A DNA stretch of 64,000 bases from Platycnemis pennipes. Its lineage: Eukaryota; Arthropoda; Insecta; Odonata; Platycnemididae. Below, piece after piece: positions 33,301 through 45,514 of this stretch. Where the stretch lies: the NCBI GenBank assembly GCA_933228895.1, contig OW121852.1, positions 58,322,872 to 58,386,871 on the forward strand, given 5' to 3'. Each line of letters begins with the position of its first letter. The first letter of the stretch is position 1. The position numbers and the translations under genes are program-made. The notes below the pieces were generated by a model. The model was given only the letters and a program-made list of their open reading frames with translations, did not search any database and was not told the DNA's origin.

Positions 33301-36300
33301 GTATTCAAAGGAAAATGAGAAGTGATTGGAAAGGTAACAAATGAAATATAGACAGGCTCTGCGAGGGAGAGCCGGGTAAGGGAAAACCGTAATGCAAGGT
33401 CACGTATGGACCGAGTCGAGCACTGTTTGACGTACAATTTCAACTGGTAAGAGAAGGGAATTTCCCTCAAAATTTAGAATAACAATGGGAGTATTTCAAA
33501 ATACAAAGGGAGGAATAACAGCGGTACTATGCGGCTGAAACCCATGGCATGAAATATTCAGAAAAGGTAAGTTTTCTGAGAGGCACGCAAAGAAAACTTT
33601 CGTATTAATACGGAAAAAAACACCAAATGAAGGCAGTCGAACAAAATACGCTTTCAAGCCAACAAAGAGCATTGTGGGAGATAATTAATTTGGATAGCAA
33701 CCGCAGATATTTCACTGAACGAAAGTTATTCGCATGCAAAAGGATAAATGTTACCCTGCCATGAATAATACTCGAGTTTGAGCACTGCCGTTAGAATGGG
33801 GGAAAACATTTCCTGGGTTTCTCGTGAAGCGGGAATGCGGTTGAAATTTGGCTTGTAATTTCAAGGAACAAGAAATGACTAGGCTGGAGGGAATGATGAG
33901 CAAATTTCCCCATAAAATAACCTGAGAATACGGATTAATTATTAGAGGACTAAATCCATAGCAAAGAGATCGCAACAGTTTCTTCGTCGCAAGACGTCGC
34001 GACGGCTGCACGCTCCGAACTTTACCAAAGCTTCTCAAACTCAATAAACTACTATTTATTTGAGATATCCTAAATATGATAAATAAATGAAGAGGAATAA
34101 AAGTGCACAGGTTGAATCTGTCCCACAAATTAGGCGCACCGGATCGGGAGGAGGATGTTGAAAGGAAATTAACAGGGAAGGAGGAACATTGGAGAGAAAC
34201 ACGGTGTCGGATTTACGCCTGAAACCTGAAGGATAATTCCTAGGTGCCAATTTCCGGGTTGTGCAGTTTCTTCTTCATTATTTAATGAAAGTTTTAATTG
34301 GATAATAATCCATATATATTACCATACAGTTGACCATGAACGTTATAATGATAGTATGCTAGAATTTTCCTCTGCTTAGATGAAACACGAAGCCACACCG
34401 CACTCCAGTTCAAATGTCCATGGCACATAACGCATACGAAAATCATTTATGATAATGCATTAACATACATAGAAACCTGGGTAGAGAGTAAAGGTTCGTT
34501 TTTGTTGGAGGTTTCACTGGTTATTTCATAATCGGGTTCAAAGTTATTTCAAAATCATCGAACCCGATATGAACTGCGGGTTGAAAGAAGATTAGATAAG
34601 ATCACAATCAACAAAAGGATTTAACAATGATGAAGTCTATGTAAAAGCTTATGAATCGCATTCTAAATCACGCATTGAAGAATAATGTCGTCCCGCAATT
34701 GCTTATTAGCTGATTTTAGTTAGTGGCTAGTGATTTGAACTAAATTATATCCTTTTAAGAGAGAGGAAGTTTAAAAAAAATTAAACTGAACCCTAGGGTT
34801 GATCCCAGGTGAATATTTCACACGCTAGATATGTCCTGTCTATGAGAAGTGATAACCCACCGCCAGGCGGGATTCTACTTTCATTAATTAAAATCAGGAA
34901 GAATAATTTGAAAGACACAAAACACCTCCATCGTTCAGTTACGGCTCCAAAAATGAGGCAGTCTCGCGCCTCCACTCCCGAATCTCGCGTCGCTTTTCCC
35001 CGGAGTTCGAGGAGCCTCTCGATCTTTCTGAATTAAAAGGAAACGCCGTAACGACCTTGGGGCGGCGGCGATGGAGAGAACGGATACTACTCCGGAGAAC
35101 GCGAGAGAGGTTTCGGGTTCTTCCCGAAGGAAGGGAGTCGTACAAATTACGTTTTGAAAGAAACGCGGGACGGGGAGAAGGAAAGCAATTGTCGGAGAAA
35201 TTTTGGACAAAAATCCCCATCTCTGTCTTTCTCCGCGTCTCCGCTCACTAAAACCCATTCCACTGCCACCTCCCCACTCCACTCGTTCGCTCGAGACACA
35301 AAAAAAAATATTTCACTCCGTGGCGCCAGAACCCTCTTGTTTCCCGGGGGGAGGAGTTGAGGTTCGGGGGGTGGGGGAGAATCAAATTCGCGAAAACAGC
35401 TGAAAAAAGCGAAAGGAGAGTGACGATGAGAATAATGACTTCTTGGATGGAGAAAGAAAAAAGAGAAAGGGTGGAGATCCGCTCAATTACCATCATTATA
35501 AGTGGGTACTCAAACGTTTAAATACATGTTTGCGTTGCATCACATTTTAAACACTCAATGTTATCTGCATTAACATTCATTCCTTCACTATTTCCATAAT
35601 TTGCTCAGAATGCACTTCTTTTCGTCCCAGTTTAAAAGACTTTATTCCCCCTCAATATTCCCTACCCAACCTCGTGCCTTTTCCTCTTTTGGGCCTTTGA
35701 TATCACAACACCTTATTATAGGTATCTGTCTGAAGGTTGGATCTGGGTAGGGAGAAAGACAATAATTCAAGCTCTCCAACCCTGCCAAACAACTTCTCTG
35801 TACGCGATTCTTATTCCACCATGCGGTTATCCTTTCCGTCCAGCCTAAGGGGCATAAATATTCTGTTAAGACCCCCAGCCAGCTTGCTTAGCATTATAAC
35901 TTGTTCTCAGACCAAGACATCATGTTGCCTCTATAGTAGTTATCCGAGTCTGGCTTCAAATGTCCCCCAGCAACTTCCCCTCCTTCCATGCAGTGGTAGA
36001 CATTCTTCATTTGCCTTCTATCCAACCAATCCAAAACAAAGGAATAAAAACCATTTGACGTAAGTAAGATTTCAAGAGGCGTAAGGAAATAAGAAGGAAC
36101 GCCAATCGCTTAAGTAGGTGATGATGGTAATGAGGAGATTTTACGCGTTTGAGAGCTGAACCTGGTTTCAGCCCCTTGCGGGCGCTTTCGGGAGCAGACT
36201 TCTCAGCTCGCATTTCATTAGGGCGCGAATCCCTGAAGCGGCCATCACGCAATACCAGCCTTGTTCCCGTCCGCTCCGGCTCTCAAATTTAACATCCTGA

Positions 36301-36573
36301 ACTTCACACTCCGATTCACTTCACGAGGACCCGCGAAACGGGGAAAAAATAACACGGGCGCCTTCCAATTGTGCTTTCCCGAGCGCTAGGATGCGAATTC
36401 CTTCCCAATGAATGAATGGGTTCCTTACAGAACGTATTCTCTCCTGTAAATAATACAGGCGAAGGGTCAAACTAACCGTTGTCACTCACCCTAAGTGAAA
36501 CAGACAGGATGCGGCAGAGAAGGATAGAATTTAGATCACAGTATCAGGTGTCACATAGTGGAATTTAGACATA
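30351..36573. other. Long stretch without a recognisable gene
   Basis: Mixed DNA. The part next to the LINE could still be its decayed endonuclease. GC-richer zones at 30720-31440 and 34940-35400 yield many overlapping frames on both strands (such as minus 34935-35282) that I cannot link to any family. No transposon ends, tRNA or simple repeats of note. Confidence 0.4.
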
Positions 36574-36792
36574 TTGGATGAGTAAAAAACTTTAGCAATT
36601 TTCCACAATGTATTTTAAAAATAATAAAATTACACAACACGTGTTTCGGCTTACTAAGCCATCATCAGGTGTACACTTATAAACATATAAGTGTACACCT
36701 GATGATGGCTTAGTAAGCCGAAACACGTGTTGTGTAATTTTATTATTTTAAAATACATTGTGGAAAATTGCTAAAGTTTTTTACTCATCCAA
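36574..36792. repeat. Near-perfect 108-bp-arm palindrome with Penelope/hammerhead-like arms
   Basis: The left arm (36574-36681) and right arm (36686-36792) are reverse complements around a 4-base centre AACA; by eye the only difference is one extra A in the left arm's A-run. Each arm, read away from the centre, has CCTGATGATGGC, a short hairpin (GGCTT/AAGCC), GAAACAC, then a T-rich tail ending ATTGTGG...TTTTTTACTCATCC. This is the same layout as at 13318-13392. It looks like two element tails fused end to end. Confidence 0.92.
36700..36734 (+). ncRNA. Hammerhead-like core in palindrome right arm
   Basis: CTGATGA (36699-36705), stem II GGCTT-AGT-AAGCC, GAAA, then CAC-GTGTT-GTG followed by TA would satisfy the conserved core, stem III and a GUA cleavage triplet of a hammerhead ribozyme. 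A stem I is not evident from the flanks. The mirror copy lies in the left arm on the minus strand. This is an inference from motif order, not a demonstrated ribozyme. Confidence 0.4.
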
Positions 36793-39700
36793 GGATAGAA
36801 TTGTGATATTGATACTTCTTCATTGCCCTTCATCCAGATGAATTTACTCAACGCTGCCATGAAGTACTAAATTGAAAGCGTAAGTGGATTTTTCGTTTAT
36901 AGCGCAAGCCAAACTATTGTGCGCTCGTGAATAGGCAGGGAATGCGTACTTATAAACAATGAAAGAAGTGCCTATTGAGTCAACCCGAGCACATGAAAAA
37001 CCAATTGATTTATTGGAAAGAGACTGTTTTCGCACGCATGGGTTCAGTACTGTGTATTTATGACTTTCACAATGTCTTCAACTTTGTAACCATCCATTAA
37101 GCATTGACCTCCTTTATATTTTCAGGTGCATTCACTAATTTATTAAAGAGACTGAAAGCCGAGGATTTCATCCAGCAGGAGGCAATAAGAATAAACATGT
37201 ATGCTAATTAAGCATGTAAACATGCTGCTAAAAATGAATAAACAATGGTATATTTGAGGTCTGTTTCAGCAATCACTGTGATATATGCCCTCCTTTTCAC
37301 TCATTTTTATTAAGTCATCCCTATATTTATACTTAGATTTTGTTTTCTTTTGGATAATCATGTGCGCCGTTGTTTATTGAGAGGAATATTTACCCAAGGA
37401 AAATTTTCCACGGTACCTAATTTATAGCGAAACTTTTCTCTAGAATTATATTTTCTAGGGAAAATGGGGGTTCAATTTTCTAGGGAAAACTTTACACTTT
37501 TCTGGGTAATATTATAAGGAAAATTTGTATGGAAATTTCCAAAGGGTTTAAACCCTACGTCTTATGAACAGCCAAAAAATTGGAGGATAGAACTCTAATA
37601 GAACAAGTGTAACGACAGAATCATCTCATTTGGAATGTACCTACTTCATGATCTTCCACCGCCCCTTACGCTGCTATTGTATATACATTTTTTCTCAGGC
37701 GTTGCATTCTATGATATTCAAGGGTCAGAGTACTTTATATTAATAACTCTTAACAATATTTCTACATCCCAAGCAAATTTATTTTTTAAATGAATGTAAT
37801 ATTAAATATTATTCGCAATTTTCTATAACGCTATTTTCAAAGTTTCAAAATTCAAATATTTATCAGGAAACAAAAGAAAATCAAGAAATAATATAATACC
37901 TATCCTACCTGGAGTCATAACTGGATTAAATTTGCATTATATTAAGGAATGAGGTCGTTTAAAACACTCGAAGAAAGGAGTTGTATCTCAAGAAATAATC
38001 AGACCAAATCAGTTGAACGCAATCTGTCTTGTAATTTACGAAATGTTTGGCGGGAGCTCTTTAGTTTAATGTCCAAGGCCCCGAAAAGCTAGTGGATTTC
38101 ACCTCATCCTCCATAGAGTTCGCTCAGTATTCGACCAATTGTTCTCAACTGCTACAATACTAGCGAAGTTCACTTTGGCTACATTAGGGTACCTACCACA
38201 AACGATAAACTTGAGTACTTTTGTCACGTAAAAACAGTACAGCCAAGTTCAGTTTAATCTAAGTAATGGATGAAGTAAGCGATGAAACTTGTGGCTCAAT
38301 CTCCTCGCAATACCTTAACTCACATTCGTTTAATTAAGAAGCTTCAGCTGCGAAAACTTTCTCGCTTACTCAGCAACCATACCTCAAATCCCTCCCAACC
38401 CTTTAGAGAGTTCACTTACCCGTTACCTTCCCTCACTCTCGATTTCTAACCAGAAGTCGAGATACCAACTTCCACGCTCGCCCATCACGCCTGTAACCAC
38501 CGGAATAAATCATAGATACAGATGCACAGCATCCCTTGGGGTGGCGAACCCAAGAGGAAAGCAAGGGAAGGAAACGAGTATAATGGAGAGAGTTTGGCTC
38601 AAGGAAGTCAGACCCAAAAACGCCATGTTTTACATACACTAACCTACTGCTTAACTACATTTCTTTCCCCCAGCTCCATTTTCTCGTTGCTCCTCGTACA
38701 AGAGCAAATTACCTCCTAATAGTTGTAGAATTAGGTTTTAAGGTACTCTCAACTGCAGGACCGCACCGTAAAGCCTATCTTAATTGTAAGGCGAACACAT
38801 AACCATGCCCGAAGCGTGATTTGATTCCTCGGTGTTTTATGTGGCCGTCGCGTTACCGCCACACTTACCACCACGACCGGCAAATGACTACCTTTTCCAT
38901 CCACTTACTTGTTAGTTAAACCCTCACCAACATGCTTAAGAGCGTTGAACTTGTGGTTATTAATCTCAAATAATTGTATACCTGAGTAGCTGAAAATATA
39001 CCCAATAGTATAGATATGAGCGTGTCAATGGATAGCATAGGTAGTTCCATACTGGTATAAGGACTTTAAGCTAACCCAACTAATAGCAAGTTTTGCAATG
39101 TTTACTTTGCTACTTTTATCTTTTTTTTTAAATTATGAAGTTCAGACTAGAATATATTACTAATCCTTTTTATGTATCATATGTAATGCATGTTTGGGGT
39201 GAATTCACCCCATGTCACACACCTTTATGGTGGCTTGCAGGGTATTGTGTATATGTAGATATAGATGAATAACCTTTCGATATTCATGTATGTGCCATGC
39301 TTATCATTATTATTAGTTATCAACCGGCTAAAGTAGGACATCATCTCCTAAAAGTCAAGCATAGTTATCATTTCTCTCGAGCGCTGTCCTCTTCAATTTC
39401 TTACTAGTTCTAGTACATCCTGTGACCTATGGTATATTATTCTAGTATCTAACTCCGTGGTCTCCTATTTTCTCTATTATTCAGAACTTTTCTTTCAAAC
39501 ATATCTTTTATAGTTATTGCGGAACTAAGAAGGTGGCCAAAAAAGTTGAGTTTTCCTTTTCTGGATGCTCTACATGAGGCTTATTCGGTTATTCTAACAT
39601 ATCCTCATATGATTTTATTTCTGCCCAGCAAGTAATAGTTATCCTTCCCAAAACTACATTTCGAATCAATCAAAATGTTTTCTTTGTTTTAATGGACATA

Positions 39701-42058
39701 AAATAAAATTAAAATTCAACTGTTCAATATTCACATATCATCATGTAATTATTCTACTTCAACATGTCTATTGTAAGAGATTTGTAACATGCCGCTTTGT
39801 ATGAATATTTTGGAACCTTCTGGCAAGCCATGTGGCTTAGAAGGACACCGAATTCAACGCAGAAGGACCTCTTCTTAGAAGGTCTTAGAAGGACCACGCA
39901 GGAATTGTATGCACTCAAGGCATATCTTCTTAAAAAATAATCACAAGATGACACGTTACTTTACTCGCTTATTCCAAAGCTCCTCATGCATACGCATTTG
40001 AAGGGATGGTGTAAGAATTAAGGCTGGAGAAGGTGGCAGTTATGCAGGGGATGGACATTTGTGGGTGGTAACTTCTAGTGATGAGTGTAAAGGGAAAATA
40101 GGAGGAGAAATGAGGACGGTTTGTGGCATTTTTGCAGAGAGGTAAGTACAGTAAGTGAGTATGTAGTATAATCTCATTCCCAGTTTCTCGATCATGTCTC
40201 TGCACGCTTTACAATGCACGTAGTAATTTCCTTCCTTTTCAAACTATTACGCTTAAGGTAATAACCTGAATAAAATTGTCATCAGGACCTAATTTATACG
40301 GATGCTTCTGATATTCCTATTGAATCCATTGATAAATGTACTCAATGATTCTATTCCCTAGAAAAATGCATTCTTTGGGAAGGAATTTCAGACATAGTCA
40401 ACTCCTCTTGCGAGGCAAGGTATGGAAATGCCTTTAACTATCTTTGCTACCTTCGTTGTTAGCACCAGTTTAAGGATACTATTGAGGTATTTTACCATCT
40501 TTGGTACACGGGGTCCCAATTTTTTCCAGCACCACCTAAGTAACTGTTAGAGAGATAAAATGACAGGTGGAAGGCAGTTTGGGTGGAAGTTAGGAGGAAG
40601 CTGGTGGGGAGCAGAGGGAGGAATGGGGGAAGCGAGATAAGGCTGAGGCGGAAGGACGATGCGAGAAAGAGAGAGAAACAGGGGTGCTAAGGACAAGGGG
40701 GAGGAGGGGAAGAAAGGAAAAGAAGAGGGGAAACAACGGCGCAACAAAATGAAGAACGTAATTAATTTATCGGCCTGAGAAAATACGACTACATTGCACA
40801 GAGGCGACATAAAATAAAAAGTAATATTCTCGTAAGATTTCCCACCTTGGCTTTCGAGTGTTATGGACCTCTTCTTATAAAAAATACTGTTTTTTTCCTT
40901 ATTACAATACAACTTTTCCAATTTTATTTCATTTCTCTACAGTTCTCAAATGGCCTGAGAGGGTCATTACATTTCCCAATTCTCACACCAAGTTGTGATG
41001 TGGAAGTTTCATCACATCCTTATGGTTTTCTCGCGAATACTTAATCAGGGAATTTTTATTGAGAAAGCACGTTTTATTCTTGGGCAGGGTTACTATTCGT
41101 ATCATCTTTAAACTCAGCAAAGATTTTTTTTCCTCGAGCGAATATGTGATATTGCAGTGATCACCTGCAAGATATTGACAAAAAGCTTAATCTGAACTGC
41201 TAAAATTGTCGGTCAAAAACCTCATGACAATGATAATTAATTACAACATTAAAGGCATGAGCGGATCTAAAACCTCGACAAAAACATTTCACTGAGTTAA
41301 AAACTAATCAGTATATTAAAATTTTGAACAGCTTTCCTTTTGTAATGAGTTTCGACATAAAATAATAATCACTTGCCACTCATCAGCGACGAGTGTGAGT
41401 GATGAGCTCACAGATTTTGTCTCAAACACAGATGAGGTTTGAAAAACTACGAAGACGATAAACGGTGTCTCTACTGATTTCAATACAAACGAAATGTACA
41501 AACGTGGATAAAAATTTCACATCACATTGACGGCATGGACAGAACTATGATGATTACCTATATAGAATATTTATGCGCTAACCCCAGTAATTCACTTTAA
41601 ACCAGTAAATTTTCAACTTGCAAACGATATTTGGCAAATGATAACTGCCAAGAATGAAACATACCACCAGAAAGTATCATAGGAATGATATTCCTAAAAC
41701 ACCATAGTTCTGATGAATGGAACAGAAAAACATATTCACAAAAACGTTGCGGGGAATAGAGAGCCATCTACATATCACACGATTGAAAAAAACTCGATGT
41801 ATTGCATTTACTAGGAAGCTCTGTTGGCGTAAAAAACCCACTAAAAATAAACCTTGCTCGGAGATTTAAGGATTAAAAAAATAAATAATATACTAATGTA
41901 ACGAATGCGTTACAACCAGCGTACTTCATGCCGAACTCATCAATCGTAAAACGAACTGGAAAAGTAGAATGAGGGAAGTTAATTACGTTATGGTCTCATT
42001 TCCAAGTGAGGCTTACGCTCACAAGACGAATAGAACAGCAAATGGCGCGTTTTACAAT
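36793..42058. other. Long stretch without a recognisable gene
   Basis: AT-rich DNA with small repeats only: ATTTTCTAGGGAAAA twice near 37448 and 37473, and TTAGAAGGAC/TTAGAAGGTC units around 39836-39895. A strongly purine-rich tract at 40560-40740 opens a spurious minus-strand frame (40547-40921). No family-level similarity noted. Confidence 0.4.
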
Positions 42059-42085
42059 GTAGGTGATCTACCACCCATTAATCAA
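42059..42085. repeat. 27-bp dispersed repeat, copy A
   Basis: GTAGGTGATCTACCACCCAT plus TAATCAA occurs here and identically at 45488-45514. It includes the small palindrome GTAG-GTGAT-CTAC. On the minus strand TGGTAGATCACC resembles an A box, so it may be a SINE head fragment. Confidence 0.65.
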
Positions 42086-42253
42086 TGATCGGAGACCACA
42101 CTTATGTCTCCATAAGTCCATTTCGTCAATTATCCACTGAGGTAATTCGTTTTTCTGAGCGCAACTGCGAGTGATTTACAATTGAAAACTTTAATTTTCA
42201 TTGGAGGTAAAAGATAAAGGGATTTTATGCTCGAGGTCAAGTGTAGCATATGG

Positions 42254-44334
42254 CAGGGTGTCCACTGTAAAGCCATTTAGAAATTCCCACAGTTTTTCTG
42301 GTTTTCCAGGGGAATTGTTTCGTTTTCCAGGGTGCTTCCAGTCCTTAACATACGCATTTTTGGCTAAATATTGATCATGGGGCAGTAATTATTAACTCCA
42401 GGAATCAGGAATAGTTGGTTGAGTCATTGTGCTGCTGTGTGTAACATCTTGAGATACTTCTATTTGCCATAAGTAGGGGACCCTGAAATTACGCGAATGG
42501 GTATTTTCACGAATTTTTTAAGAGCATAAAAGTTGTTATTTTGATGTTTAAAGCCGTAATAATAAAAAAAATTGCAATTTTAACGTTAGCGAAATTCACC
42601 GAAATTTCGCAAATAACTTCTTATTCTTGAAATTGAACAGTATTTGGCTGTTCTTGCGATATTTTGCACGAAATTTCACATTTTTTAAACCACATCGTAT
42701 CATATTCGTATCGTATGATATTTTGCGAAAAAACAGAAATTCTTTAAGTTTTATTTTGATATGTATGTAAAGACGCGTAATGAAAAGTTGTCGTCCCATT
42801 AGGTGAAAAAATGTTTGCAAACTCATGTTGAGAGATAAATATATAGATAATTATTTTTTAAGTGACCACGCCGCTATCATCAGTCTGATGATGCGCCTGA
42901 CCATGATATTTGCGTATGCCTCCCTAGATTGCATTTATGGTGGCGGGGTGAGGGCGCATCGTTTTCGTTGCGCCGCCGAAATATGACTTACGTAGTATTT
43001 ATCCCGAAAGATTCATTCAATGCCATTCAAGCATTTGCGCTTATGAAAGATGATTTCAGTAAGTCTGCGCAAAGCATTAATGGGACCAATAACAACGCTA
43101 GACAAGAGTATCTTAAATGTCATAGCGGTTGGACGAAGAGACAAATAAAGTTTTTAATTGGACGTAATAATTTTATTTAAAAGTGCTCCACCTAAGCTGT
43201 GAATGACGGATCGTAATTACTCCTCGGGTAGATAAAATGAGTTATTTAAGGATAAAGTATCGTATTCACTGACAGATGTTGAGTCTTTGTTGCCGACTTT
43301 ATGATATGACTCCGGCTCGATGGCATTCACGCCGCAGCGAACTGATTTGGCGCCCGTGGCGGAGGGTCGGCGGCTGGAGAGTCGCCGGCATGGCGGGGAG
43401 GTAAAAAGTACGAGATAGGGACACACTGATATTTCCGTATGATGCGGCGCATTATTTGTCCAGAAGAAATTTTAGAAAAATTATGTCAGGCAAGCCGGGA
43501 TTACATTTTGAAAAAGACGCGGAATCGCCGACGTGGCGGGGAGGTATCTACAAAAGACAAGTCTGGGCAGGAATTTTCCGAGGAATATCCTCCAGCACCC
43601 CCGTTTCGTTGAGAGGCATTGCATATTGCATACTAAGTGTTGAAAATTTCTGAATAACTGCAGGAGCAGGAGACATTCCCGGTGCTGATACCTACAGAGC
43701 GAAATATGGCCCACAAGTTGCCAAGAAAAGAAAGGAGCAGATAAAGACATAAGTTAAAGGCCAACAAGTTGCTGGCCTTACGTTTGTCTCAGGTCCTCGA
43801 TCTAGTTTAAAACATTGAAAATATGGTGCAGAGAGGAAGAGAGCGTTACAAAAAGTCGTTGAGAGTTTTGAAAAAAGAAATTTCGAAAAATAACGCGGTA
43901 AAATAATCCATAAAGTGAAAAAAAACATTATGAAATACAAGCCACGATGACGGGGCATGACATCGGAACACAAACTGTGTCCCGTCTGCTCTCTGATTTT
44001 GAATTTCGTCTTACGACTGCCATTGGAGAGAAGCTGTAGTAAGAAAGCCCTTACGGCTTATGGTATGCGTCTTACGTCCATTGTAGACCAAGCATAAAAG
44101 TCGTCACATTTCTTCAGTGAACGCCTTGCCTTCTGCCACCATCACTATAAGGACTGCAACTACTTAAGTCTACGCATTACGCAGCTTTAAATATGGGAAG
44201 GAAACGCAATCTCCAAATTGTCGACAAATACCAATTTTTCCAGAACGCTCGCCAAATTCCCTGAGTTTTCCAGAAGACCGAAATTCCCTGAGTATCCCAG
44301 GTTTTCCAGATTTTCCAGGTTTGCGGACACCCTG
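42254..44334. mobile_element. Possible hAT-like element bounded by CAGGGTGTCC ends
   Basis: CAGGGTGTCC at 42254-42263 faces its reverse complement GGACACCCTG at 44325-44334. Both ends continue inward with repeated TTTTCCAG/CTGGAAAA motifs, a style seen at hAT-type ends. The 8-base flanks (GCATATGG and ACATGGGC) do not match, so the two ends may come from different insertions or the target copies have diverged. The 2081-bp interior holds frames at 42929-43180 and 43456-43653 with no recognised domain; no transposase was identified. Confidence 0.5.
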
Positions 44335-44346
44335 ACATGGGCATGC

Positions 44347-44411
44347 GTAGCAGAAATTCCACAGAGAAAAAAAATCCGTTTTGATCTTTTTCTCTGTGAA
44401 ATTTCTGCTAC
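44347..44411. repeat. 25-bp-arm hairpin beside the hAT-like end
   Basis: GTAGCAGAAATTCCACAGAG at 44347-44366 and the following As pair with the reverse complement ending CTGCTAC at 44411, with one mismatch and a central loop of about 15 bases. It lies 12 bp outside the CAGGGTGTCC end. It could be a tiny palindromic insertion. Confidence 0.75.
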
Positions 44412-45082
44412 CGTGGAATTTCATCGGGTAACGCCGTTAAGGTTTTCGCGGCAAGTTCGCGATACTTCAATTTGGGCATAGGTGATTGGCAACCTAATCC
44501 CTACGGGCGGCGACGAAAGGGTGTGTTGGAGAGGGGTCTACAAGGCCCTATCGCTTTTAACAGAACACTCTAATTCACATTTATTGACAATCATCACGCC
44601 ACTACTCGCGAATACAAAACACACCACCAAAATAATCAACGAGTTACACAACAAGCGGATTAAAGGTAACTAGAAGGAGGAAATGACATCACGCAAGGAT
44701 AGTTTGTAACCTGATGGTTAAATAAAAATAATTAAGCAGAATGAGACTGACGTTCTCCGTGGCTAAAATCGCTACACGTGAGGTGACATGATAAAATTGC
44801 CTTTAGGATTAGACATGTTTTGAGGTCCTTCAACTGCTGCTCACATCGTCGCAAAAGCGCTCGAGCTTTCTGGCCTCACTTGCTCGTATGCCTGATTCGA
44901 GAACAGTAACAACATTCACAACTGAGCCAAGATCTGACTCGGCAAACCCTCGCGTTTAACTTGAAACCCTCGTGTTTAACTTGAAGTGGTTGCGAGAACA
45001 CTTTTCGGAACTTATTTTCAGACATTGCGGAAAGAAATAAACGTTGTATTCTTATATATAATAATTCTGTTGTTAATATCCC
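44412..45082. other. No recognisable gene
   Basis: Frame 44482-44673 is unrecognised. AACCCTCGTGTTTAACTTGAA-type sequence is duplicated over a few dozen bases near 44945-44985. Nothing else noted. Confidence 0.4.
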
Positions 45083-45350
45083 TTTTTCTCAGCTAATACA
45101 AATCCTATAGCAATGAGTAAAGTGTCATGAAGCAGGATATTTTACCGACTTCTGACATCGTATACTAAATTTACGTTTGAAAACATTAATTGCTTATAAT
45201 TTCAGTCAAAAGAAAAATCTTTTAGCCTAACGAAAAAAGAGCTTGGAGTCGTAAATAAACAACGAAGAAGAAAGGATTCTTGCAGGTAGGAGATTTGCAT
45301 GTTGATTTTAATCGCGTAGATAAAAAATTAAAAGGTACTGCGAATTTTCT
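45083..45350. repeat. Dispersed repeat, copy at 45 kb
   Basis: Diverged copy of the sequence at 61298-61588, same orientation. Shared blocks include CTAATACAAA-CCTATAG, ACGACTTCTG-like CCGACTTCTGACATCG, ATACTAAATTTACG, AGAAGAAAGGATT and ATGTTGATTT. No coding signal; an uncharacterised interspersed repeat. Confidence 0.6.
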
Positions 45351-45420
45351 TGAAGGCTTCCGCGACTTATAAACAGTATATTAATATTTTTATTATTTTC
45401 AAGGGTTTCCCTCGTGATTT

Positions 45421-45480
45421 TGGTTTGCCGACGAGAGTTTCTCCTCTCATTCTGGGGACGTCTTCAGGTCAAAACAAAGT
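45421..45480 (-). ncRNA. Hammerhead-like motif, minimal type I layout
   Basis: On the minus strand: TTTGAC, CTGAAGA (45467-45461), a weak stem II, GAAAC (45441-45437), loop TCTC, GTC, then GGCAAA. CTGAAGA satisfies the CUGANGA core; a one-base-pair stem III with loop UCUC and a GUC cleavage triplet would follow; and UUUGAC can pair with GGCAAA as stem I with one mismatch. Stem II needs a bulge. Such minimal type I hammerheads are known in Penelope-like elements and retrozymes. Confidence 0.4.
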
Positions 45481-45487
45481 TGTCTAG

Positions 45488-45514
45488 GTAGGTGATCTAC
45501 CACCCATTAATCAA
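45488..45514. repeat. 27-bp dispersed repeat, copy B
   Basis: Identical to 42059-42085 and in the same orientation, 3.4 kb away. It sits immediately beside the hammerhead-like motif at 45421-45480, which is not present next to copy A. Confidence 0.65.

Noticed and set aside
34935..35282. Arginine/glycine-rich 115-codon minus-strand frame
   Set aside because: Sits in skewed GC-rich DNA with equally long frames on the other strand; no recognisable domain.
40547..40921. Serine/proline/leucine-rich minus-strand frame
   Set aside because: Produced by a purine-rich simple tract on the plus strand.
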